A stretch of 40,000 bases of DNA, from the NCBI GenBank assembly GCA_014381925.1, contig JACNKR010000055.1:1-40000 (forward strand), given 5' to 3'. Positions 1-5,674 of this stretch are shown here, piece after piece. Both the position numbers and the translations under genes were made by a program. Numbering within the stretch: position 1 is the stretch's first letter; each line of letters opens with the position of its first letter. This DNA is from Fidelibacterota bacterium (GTDB lineage Bacteria; Fidelibacterota; Marinisomatia; SCGC-AAA003-L08; GCA-2689995). The notes under the pieces were generated by a model. The model worked only from the letters and a program-made list of their open reading frames with translations, did no database searches and was not told the DNA's origin.

Positions 1-60
1 CGTATCTTGACAGGAAATCGCCCGCAATCGGCAACTTTTCATACCGCCACCGTTATGGGC
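1..60 (+). repeat. Right half of an attC-like recombination element (site A)
   Basis: The first 60 bases are colinear with the right half of the element at 1670-1802. The shared words TTGACAGG (7-14 / 1749-1756), CGCAATC (23-29 / 766-772 of the second kilobase), TCATAC (39-44 / 1782-1787) and ACCGTT (49-54 / 1793-1798) keep almost the same spacing. The element ends in GTTATGGGC (52-60), a core-site-like heptamer region. GTTATGGGC is the exact reverse complement of GCCCATAAC at 1670-1678, at the far end of the following gene block. The left half lies outside the window. Reading it as the R' end of an integron attC site is an inference from these matches. Confidence 0.65.
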
Positions 61-230
61 AAGTTAAGAAAAAGACATAGCAGACAGACACGTGAACCTC
101 CAAAGGATTATATTGATAGTTCTTGAAAGTTCGTAATGAATGTAAATAAAAAATATGGAGACCAGAAACCATTTAAAACGGGGCGGCACCGAAAAGCCAA
201 ATGAGTAGGACACATTAAAAGGAGTAACAA

Positions 231-728
231 ATGAGAAATATAACACATTACCTAACCTTATTATTTTTAGCAATATTCATTCTAACCGGTTGTAATTCTG
301 AAAACAATAAAAACCCAAAATCAAAAAAGGAAGAAATACAACCAAAGCAAAAAATAGAGTTATCAGATGATTTTCTTGGAAATTATCAAGGAATTCAAGA
401 ATCATATTTCATGAAGAATCAATATGGTGATGACATGATAATTGCAGGAAATAAAGTACCTGTACCTTCGAGTGATTTTAAATTCTTATTGAAAGAAAAT
501 AATGTCGCGAGTCTTCAGCAAACTAATTTAGAAGACAATCAACGGTATTACTATGATGGTTCATACAAGATTATAAGTGATGAATCGGATTTAATAAAAG
601 TGGAAATATCATTGAGTGATGGTCAAGGTTCTTCGCCCACTTATATTTTTGAGATTAACAAATCAGACAAAAAAGGTAAGTGCATTGGCAAAAACGAGCC
701 AGTAATCAATATTTCAAAAATCAATTAA
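231..728 (+). CDS. Small lipoprotein of unknown function
   Basis: A 165-residue protein with a lipoprotein signal peptide: a positively charged start, a hydrophobic stretch and lipobox L-T-G-C with the lipidated Cys at residue 21. A Lys/Glu/Asn-rich linker follows, then a polar domain containing G-N-Y-Q-G near residue 50, reminiscent of small lipocalin-like or META-like folds. I do not recognise a named family. The start is supported by an AGGAG Shine-Dalgarno sequence seven bases upstream. It is the first gene of a four-gene block lying between two attC-like elements and probably shares a transcript with the next lipoprotein, whose ATG is 11 bases past this stop. Expected location is the periplasmic face of a membrane. 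Confidence 0.75.
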   Translation: MRNITHYLTLLFLAIFILTGCNSENNKNPKSKKEEIQPKQKIELSDDFLGNYQGIQESYFMKNQYGDDMIIAGNKVPVPSSDFKFLLKENNVASLQQTNLEDNQRYYYDGSYKIISDESDLIKVEISLSDGQGSSPTYIFEINKSDKKGKCIGKNEPVINISKIN

Positions 729-739
729 AATTAAATCTT

Positions 740-1114
740 ATGAAAAATATTTATTCAGTATTTGCATTAATAATTCTATTGATTGCAAGCGGTTGCGGAA
801 ATAATTCCGAAAAGTCTAACAACGCAAAATCTACTAATACTCAAGTAGAAGAAACCATTAATGGGACTTATACCTATAGTGATAATTCTGTTGAACTTGA
901 AATTACCATCAGTGAAGATAGTTGGTATGGAAAGACAATGATAGTAACAGGTTTTGGGTCAGAATATGATAGTCAAAATGCCCAATATGATAACGGAACT
1001 GTTAATGGTAATGACCTGTATGACAATTCAGGAATGGTGAAAATCGGATATGTTAGCGGTAAGAGCCTTACTATTTCAATTGGTGGACAACGTGTAACCC
1101 TTAGAAAAAAATAA
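740..1114 (+). CDS. Small lipoprotein of unknown function
   Basis: The frame is open from 680, but the ATG at 740 is the sensible start because it opens directly into a lipoprotein signal peptide, with lipobox A-S-G-C and Cys at residue 19. An earlier start would bury that signal and overlap the previous gene. The mature part (about 105 residues) has an Asn/Ser linker and a short beta-rich domain starting N-G-T-Y-T-Y and ending in a Gly-rich strand pair. No family is recognised. It lies 11 bases after the preceding lipoprotein gene and 4 bases before the next one, so the block looks like a short operon carried as one cassette-like unit. Confidence 0.7.
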   Translation: MKNIYSVFALIILLIASGCGNNSEKSNNAKSTNTQVEETINGTYTYSDNSVELEITISEDSWYGKTMIVTGFGSEYDSQNAQYDNGTVNGNDLYDNSGMVKIGYVSGKSLTISIGGQRVTLRKK

Positions 1115-1118
1115 GAAT

Positions 1119-1436
1119 ATGAAGAAGAATGAAAATCTTTATAAGGTTGCAGTTCAAAGACAAACTGAAAACGCAACCCTTATTGTTTCGACCTATGAAC
1201 TTTCAGAAAGTTCAAATTCATATTTTATGGAGTTAAAATTAGGTCCACATACAATTAATCATCCCAATATTTCAATACCAAGTGACAGGCAAGCAAATGA
1301 AATGGAAGAACTTTTCATAATTGGCAACACAACATTTATTGTTAATGACAATAGATTAAATGAAGAGCAGAAAATTAAGGATAAAATAGTTGAAATATTT
1401 GGAACAGACGTGTCAACAAATATGGCGAAAATTTAA
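1119..1436 (+). CDS. Hypothetical protein, 105 residues
   Basis: A soluble, signal-less protein starting four bases after the preceding stop, so probably translationally linked to it. The sequence alternates short beta-like stretches (Y-K-V-A-V-Q-R, A-T-L-I-V-S, Y-F-M-E-L-K-L) and ends with a charged helix before G-T-D-V-S-T. No catalytic motif or known family is apparent. Its tight packing between two lipoprotein genes and another small ORF, inside one attC-bounded block, is typical of the anonymous small genes carried in cassette arrays. Confidence 0.6.
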   Translation: MKKNENLYKVAVQRQTENATLIVSTYELSESSNSYFMELKLGPHTINHPNISIPSDRQANEMEELFIIGNTTFIVNDNRLNEEQKIKDKIVEIFGTDVSTNMAKI

Positions 1437-1447
1437 AACTCAAATAA

Positions 1448-1666
1448 ATGAAAAAAGTTTTTTTAGATTATTCTGACTGGAAAACAATACTTTTCGGTGA
1501 AACTGGTCTTCCTTTAATGGAACAGGAATTATTTGATTATATCGCTAAATTGGCTTCTTGTGCAGATGTTACTGTTATATTGACTGAAGGTGAGCAACCT
1601 GCTTGGGTGTTAAAATATAACAATAATACAGGTAAATTTAGTGAATCTCAAATAGGAGAAATATAA
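1448..1666 (+). CDS. Hypothetical protein, 72 residues
   Basis: A short soluble protein without a signal peptide, rich in aromatic and acidic residues, with no recognised domain. It is the last gene of the first block. Its TAA stop (1664-1666) lies inside the 15-base stretch 1664-1678 that is complementary, with one mismatch, to 52-66 at the block's beginning, so gene and recombination element are fused end to end. No strong Shine-Dalgarno sequence is visible; coupling to the preceding gene (12-base gap) is plausible. The coding call rests on the compact array and plausible composition only. Confidence 0.5.
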   Translation: MKKVFLDYSDWKTILFGETGLPLMEQELFDYIAKLASCADVTVILTEGEQPAWVLKYNNNTGKFSESQIGEI

Positions 1667-1669
1667 CCT

Positions 1670-1802
1670 GCCCATAACATTTTGTATAAGTAATGGCAGG
1701 GAAACTACTAAATTCAAGGTTTATAGCCCGCTCAAACTGCATAGCGGTTTGACAGGTAAGAGCCACGCAATCTGCCACTACTCATACAATTTACCGTTGA
1801 TG
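1670..1802 (+). repeat. attC-like imperfect palindrome (site B)
   Basis: It opens with GCCCATAAC (1670-1678) and closes at a GTT core (1796-1798). The internal arms 1682-1699 and 1772-1789 are complementary at 16 of 18 positions. Both mismatches are A opposite C on this strand, which become T-G wobbles on the other strand. The central part holds a smaller hairpin (TCAAAC 1732-1737 with GTTTGA 1746-1751, nested with CCGCT/AGCGG). Length of about 130 bases and this architecture match integron attC sites. No integrase gene is in the window to confirm the function. Confidence 0.7.
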
Positions 1803-1871
1803 TGCCATTCGCCTTGTGGCGAACTTAAATCCCTTCGTTGCACTCACGGTATTTAAAATAGGCACATCAAC
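1796..1871 (+). repeat. ORF-less spacer bounded by an 11-bp perfect inverted repeat
   Basis: GTTGATGTGCC (1796-1806) is the exact reverse complement of GGCACATCAAC (1861-1871). The 54 bases between contain a second hairpin, TTCGCC-TTGT-GGCGAA (1808-1823), and a TAAAT/ATTTA pair further in. There is no open reading frame. Its left arm is the end of site B and its right arm opens the next attC-like element, so it behaves like an empty or decayed cassette. It could alternatively encode a small structured RNA. Confidence 0.55.
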
Positions 1872-2063
1872 GACGGCACTAAACCAAATTGAGAATGTTT
1901 ATTGCCACAAGGCATTTTTTCTAATAACATAAGGATAATAATTAACGGCACATAACTTTTGCTAAATTCAATTTGGTACCTATTCTCCGGGTTCTTTATC
2001 TTTTGAGCAAGCTCAAATTCTATCACCCTCGAATAGGAACTGCGTTTAGCGCCGTCGTTAGGC
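1861..2063 (+). repeat. Long attC-like element (site B2) in front of the restriction-modification genes
   Basis: AACGACGGCACTAAA (1869-1883) pairs with TTTAGCGCCGTCGTT (2045-2059) with one mismatch, again A opposite C on this strand. CCAAATTGA (1884-1892) pairs exactly with TCAATTTGG (1968-1976). The extra 68 bases on the right side (1977-2044) form their own hairpins: CCTATTC (1979-1985) with GAATAGG (2031-2037), enclosing TTTGAGC-AA-GCTCAAA (2002-2017). The element ends in GTTAGGC (2057-2063), the exact complement of GCCTAAC at 4182-4188 after the endonuclease gene. Together with site B it fills the gene-free interval 1667-2160. Confidence 0.65.
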
Positions 2064-2160
2064 TTTATGCAAAAGAACGAAATATCAATGTTAAAAGATA
2101 TTTAATAACTAAAACAAAATAAGAAATCAAATTCAAGAAGAAATAGGTATTTTTGTAATT

Positions 2161-3450
2161 ATGAATAGAAAATATAAAATAGCGAGTTTATTTTCAGGTT
2201 GTGGAGGATTAGATTTAGGTTTTATCCAAGCTGGCTTTGAGGTTGTTTGGGCGAATGATTTTTTTAAAGAAGCCGTTGAAACCTATAAGGCAAATATCGG
2301 TAACCATATTGTTTATGGAGATATAACACAAATAGCGAGTTCTGGAATTCCTGATAATTTTGATATTCTTCTTGGAGGTTTTCCGTGTCAAGGATTTTCA
2401 GTTGCTAATACTAAACGTAGTATGGAGGATGAACGCAACTTCTTGTATCTTGAAATGATTAGATTAATTAGAGATAAACAACCAAAATTTTTCCTTGCAG
2501 AAAATGTAAAAGGTCTATTGTCTATGCAAAAAGGGAAAGTCATAGAAATGATTTTAAATGATTTTAGAGAACTTGGTTATAAGGTTGACTACAAATTAAT
2601 AAAAGCATCTGAATATGGCGTTCCTCAACATCGAGAAAGGGTTGTTATAATTGGAAATAGACTAGGACTTGAAAATCCTTTTCCTATAAAAACTCACGGA
2701 GAGGAAAATACGTTGTATAATAATAATAATAATAATTTAAAACCATTTGTTTCAGTCAAAGATGTTGTTGGTCATTTAGCGGAAGAAAGACCAAGAGTCT
2801 GTTCTTTTGATATAGATAATAAAACAATATATAATCACAATGCACGAACAAATGTTGCTGATAAATTTTGGGGAAGAAAACACAAGGTTAATCAACACGA
2901 GATTTGTGATTATTTAAAATATTGGCGAAATAAAAGTGGATGGTCAACAAAAAAAATTGATGAGCATTTTGGATATGCACACACGGCAGGTCATTGGTTT
3001 CGGAAAGATAATAATTCAGGAAGTATTCCTAATCCAAAAGATTGGTGGGAATTAAAAAATATATTAGGGTTTGACGATAAATATGATAAAGCAGTTACAG
3101 AATTAGAACTTAAAGTGATTAAATTTGAACAATCTTTAAGAATAAATAATTGGGATAGACCAAGTGATACGATTACAGCAACCGGACCTGAAATTCACCC
3201 AAATAAAGAAAGAAGGATGTCCGTTCGTGAGTGTGCAATTATTCAAACATTTCCCGATGATTTTATTTTTAAAGGTAGCATTGGGAATATGTATAAACAA
3301 ATAGGAAATGCTGTTCCTGTTTTATTAGCACATAAAATAGCAATCGAAATTAGACGTTTTTTAGATAATCATAATTCAGAAATCTTAAAGGAGAAAAATG
3401 GATATAGAACAATTGAAGAAAATAGAAAAATTAGAGAAAAAGTATCTTGA
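2161..3450 (+). CDS. DNA (cytosine-5-)-methyltransferase, type II restriction-modification system
   Basis: Transfers a methyl group from S-adenosylmethionine to C5 of cytosine in a target site, protecting host DNA from the partner endonuclease. All main motifs of the family are present in order. Motif I is F-S-G-C-G-G-L-D-L-G (residues 11-20). Motif IV is G-G-F-P-C-Q-G with catalytic Cys76. Motif VI is E-N-V (114-116), motif VIII is Q-H-R-E-R (156-160), motif IX begins R-P-S-D-T-I-T-A (333-340), and motif X is G-N-A-V-P (382-386). The target-recognition region (about 170-330) is large and includes a six-Asn run encoded by (AAT)6 at 2719-2736 and a helix-turn-helix-like stretch (W-S-T-K-K-I-D-E-H-F). 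Length of 429 residues is normal. It overlaps the next gene by 53 bases. The recognition sequence cannot be read from the protein. Confidence 0.93.
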   Translation: MNRKYKIASLFSGCGGLDLGFIQAGFEVVWANDFFKEAVETYKANIGNHIVYGDITQIASSGIPDNFDILLGGFPCQGFSVANTKRSMEDERNFLYLEMIRLIRDKQPKFFLAENVKGLLSMQKGKVIEMILNDFRELGYKVDYKLIKASEYGVPQHRERVVIIGNRLGLENPFPIKTHGEENTLYNNNNNNLKPFVSVKDVVGHLAEERPRVCSFDIDNKTIYNHNARTNVADKFWGRKHKVNQHEICDYLKYWRNKSGWSTKKIDEHFGYAHTAGHWFRKDNNSGSIPNPKDWWELKNILGFDDKYDKAVTELELKVIKFEQSLRINNWDRPSDTITATGPEIHPNKERRMSVRECAIIQTFPDDFIFKGSIGNMYKQIGNAVPVLLAHKIAIEIRRFLDNHNSEILKEKNGYRTIEENRKIREKVS

Positions 3451-4171
3451 AAAATATTATCATTTCTTAAAATTTGCAGAAGATGAATTGCTTTATGGTT
3501 TCAAGACAAAACAAGACATTGAAGATGACTGGATTGGTCTGTATAAGTCAGGAATTTCAGATTTTGCAGTAGGAGCAGAAAGGATTGTTTATTCATTGCT
3601 AAATGGGAAAGGGATTGGACAGCCAAACTCTTGTCCTGTTGGTGCAGATTTGTTTTTTGAAGTTCAAGATGCTTATATTCATTTAGATTTAAAAACAGTA
3701 AGTGCTTCACTTACAGGAAAAACTAATATTGGCGACTACACTAAAAATATATTTGTTGGAACTAATCAGAATAGTTATAAAGGACGAATGATTGTAAATA
3801 AAGGTAATGCAAATGAAGAAGATCGTGATTATACACCATCTCTACCTACATTTTATAACAAAGGAACAGACAAAGAAAAAATTTGCTTAACTTACTTTGT
3901 AACAATCCTTTATGATAAAGATAATTTAGATATTCTTGTTATGGGAATAGTTTGTATGCCTAATGGAGAATTAGAGCCACATTACACAACAATGGTGTTG
4001 CAAGCAGGCAAAAATCTTGACAAAACACGATTTAGATTTACAGATGTTCCTGAATTTGAATTACTTGAAGGAGAGCAAAAGAGAATTAAAATAGTTTATT
4101 TTGATAAAAATATGAATGAAGATTATAGGAAGAAAGTAACATTCTTTGAAGATTTATTTGACAAACAGTAA
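3398..4171 (+). CDS. Probable type II restriction endonuclease
   Basis: A 257-residue protein translated from an ATG preceded by a strong AAGGAG Shine-Dalgarno inside the end of the methyltransferase gene, giving a 53-base overlap in another frame. Placement beside a cytosine methyltransferase suggests it cleaves the same DNA site. The sequence shows a PD-(D/E)xK-like core: Glu61 in a helix (A-E-R-I-V-Y), G-A-D at 82-84, then D97-L-K99 at the end of a beta strand (Y-I-H-L-D-L-K-T). An N-terminal Lys/Glu-rich helix (2-33) could be a dimerisation or DNA-contact segment. I cannot assign it to a named endonuclease family. A nuclease role is inferred from the core residues and the context. Confidence 0.8.
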   Translation: MDIEQLKKIEKLEKKYLEKYYHFLKFAEDELLYGFKTKQDIEDDWIGLYKSGISDFAVGAERIVYSLLNGKGIGQPNSCPVGADLFFEVQDAYIHLDLKTVSASLTGKTNIGDYTKNIFVGTNQNSYKGRMIVNKGNANEEDRDYTPSLPTFYNKGTDKEKICLTYFVTILYDKDNLDILVMGIVCMPNGELEPHYTTMVLQAGKNLDKTRFRFTDVPEFELLEGEQKRIKIVYFDKNMNEDYRKKVTFFEDLFDKQ

Positions 4172-4181
4172 AAGCAAAAAG

Positions 4182-4270
4182 GCCTAACAAAAGCTATACG
4201 TAATTTGGGTAATATGCTAATTTTGAAGTTTATAGCACATAGCCGCCGTAGGGGACAGAGCCGTGCTAGA
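4182..4270 (+). repeat. attC-like element, probably truncated (site C)
   Basis: It starts 10 bases after the endonuclease stop with GCCTAAC (4182-4188), the exact complement of GTTAGGC at 2057-2063, so the two ends of the methyltransferase/endonuclease unit pair. It then follows the left half of site B in order (GTATAAGTAAT versus CTATACGTAAT, and AAG-TTTATAGC in both). An internal hairpin TAGCAC (4233-4238) / GTGCTA (4263-4268) is present. No GTT-type core closes it, so the right end seems lost or degenerate. Confidence 0.55.
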
Positions 4271-4314
4271 AATAAAAATTTCACATCAACTAAAAGAAAT
4301 AAAGTTTTATAAAT

Positions 4315-5268
4315 ATGAATAAGTTAATTATTAATACAGTTATATTGATTACCATTTTTTGCTGTAATCATACAGAAATAATACCAAAAGTTGGTGATAC
4401 AAAAACAATTAACAATAGCGAATTAGCAGAAGGTTTTTCATTGACCGAAAAAAGTTGTTTTTCTTGTCATAGCCCAAATGCTTCTATTGGTAATGGAATT
4501 GCACCACCTATGGTAGCAATAAAGAAGCACTATATTGCTTATAATACTACCCAAGCAGAGTTTACGAAAGAATTAATTAAATTCATAAATAATCCTTCGG
4601 AAGAGAACTCTAAAATACCCAACGCTATTCAAAAATTCAACTTAATGCCAAAGATGGGATTTAGCGAAGATGAAATAACAAAAATAGCTGCTTATATATA
4701 CAATACTGAGCTTGAAAAACCAGGTTGGTTTGAAAAACACTATAATAAAGAAAAACAAAAATATAGCACAGGCACAAATGAAAACAAAACTCCATTAGAA
4801 ATAGGACAACGAATAGCTATGCAAACTAAAAGTGTTTTAGGGAAAAATCTATTACAAGCAATAAATAAGAACGGAACAGAAAATGCGCTATCATTTTGTT
4901 CAACTAAAGCTATTCCATTAACAGACAGCATGGCTCTTGCTTTAAATGCAAAAATAAAAAGAGTTTCTGATAAAAACAGAAATCCAAACAATCAAGCTAA
5001 TGCACAAGAATTAGCCTATATAAAAAAGTCAAAAAACTTAATGGCAAAAAATTTACCTGTAAATCCAGAACTGTCAACTACAAATGATAAAAAAATTGGT
5101 TATTATCCTATCACAACCAATAAAATGTGTATGCAGTGCCATGGGTCACCTAAAATTGATATTGATTATAATACATTAGCTAAAATAGAAAACATCTATC
5201 CAAAAGATAAAGCGATTGGTTACAAGGAAAATGAATTACGAGGTATTTGGGTAATTGAAATGAATTAA
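4315..5268 (+). CDS. Diheme cytochrome c with C-terminal DUF3365 domain
   Basis: Exported electron-transfer or heme-sensor protein, 317 residues. A hydrophobic N-terminus (3-17) ends in Cys-Cys and may be a signal peptide or a relaxed lipobox. A class I cytochrome c domain (about 36-132) has heme motif C-F-S-C-H (48-52) and a likely axial Met in N-L-M-P-K-M-G (Met111 or Met114). After a Lys/Asn-rich linker, residues 160-317 match the DUF3365 (Tll0287-like) fold: the F-C at 194-195, R-N-P-N-N (222-226), and a second heme motif C-M-Q-C-H (272-276) near the end. Redox partner and role are unknown. It stands alone between two attC-like elements, suggesting carriage as a single-gene cassette. No clear Shine-Dalgarno sequence is visible. 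Confidence 0.8.
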   Translation: MNKLIINTVILITIFCCNHTEIIPKVGDTKTINNSELAEGFSLTEKSCFSCHSPNASIGNGIAPPMVAIKKHYIAYNTTQAEFTKELIKFINNPSEENSKIPNAIQKFNLMPKMGFSEDEITKIAAYIYNTELEKPGWFEKHYNKEKQKYSTGTNENKTPLEIGQRIAMQTKSVLGKNLLQAINKNGTENALSFCSTKAIPLTDSMALALNAKIKRVSDKNRNPNNQANAQELAYIKKSKNLMAKNLPVNPELSTTNDKKIGYYPITTNKMCMQCHGSPKIDIDYNTLAKIENIYPKDKAIGYKENELRGIWVIEMN

Positions 5269-5273
5269 AATTA

Positions 5274-5350
5274 GCCAAACAAACAACATTGGCTATACGC
5301 AAAGTGGGTGAGAGCGTTGATTTGAAAGTTATAACAATAAGCGAATAGCT
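5274..5350 (+). repeat. attC-like element, left half only (site D)
   Basis: Six bases after the cytochrome stop comes GCCAAAC (5274-5280), then GGCTATACGCAAAGTGGGTG (5291-5310) and TTGAAAGTTATA (5320-5331). The same order occurs in site C (AGCTATACGTAATTTGGGTA, TTGAAGTTTATA). The right half, with the TTGACAGG- and GTT-core-like parts seen in sites A and B, is not recognisable. This suggests a truncated element at the end of the array. Confidence 0.5.
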
Positions 5351-5674
5351 AAATTGATTGTTAAGTGTTTTTTAAATCCACTACTAAAAATTACAAACTG
5401 TATTCATTTATTGAAATTTTTTCAAGTAAATAGATATTATTTCATTTAGAAAATTTACTAGGAAAAGTAAAAGATTATATCCGATATTTAGAAGGGATTA
5501 TAGGTATTCTCAATTAAGTAATTTCTACTGGGCTTATACAAAACCAAATTATTGAGGGGTGAAATATTAATATACAAACACTTCCTTTAACCTGGAACTT
5601 TTCATTATTATACTTGTTAATAATCAAAATTATTCTATAAAAAATAATAATTAAAAAACAAGAAAGAGAAATTA
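5351..5674 (+). other. Gene-free AT-rich interval upstream of the TonB receptor
   Basis: About 320 bases without a convincing reading frame. An A/T-rich stretch with an imperfect dyad (ATTATTA at 5606-5612 against TAATAAT at 5622-5628) lies some 50 bases before the receptor start and could hold a promoter or a metal-responsive operator. It does not match a consensus well enough to name one. It may also contain decayed remains of the end of the cassette array. Confidence 0.35.

Noticed and set aside
86..99. CACGTGAA resembling the centre of a parS site
   Set aside because: Only the eight central bases match; the flanks do not continue the 16-base palindrome, and it is far from parAB inside accessory DNA.
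680..739. Upstream extension of the second lipoprotein
   Set aside because: The extension overlaps the preceding gene and would place 20 polar residues before the signal peptide.
2148..2155. TATTTTTG before the methyltransferase ATG as a Bacteroidetes -7 element
   Set aside because: No TTG-type -33 element lies at the proper distance, and such words are common in AT-rich DNA; a similar one occurs before 34408.
2719..2736. (AAT)6 microsatellite in the methyltransferase gene as a phase-variation switch
   Set aside because: A trinucleotide repeat changes length without changing frame, so it cannot switch the gene off; at most it varies an Asn loop.
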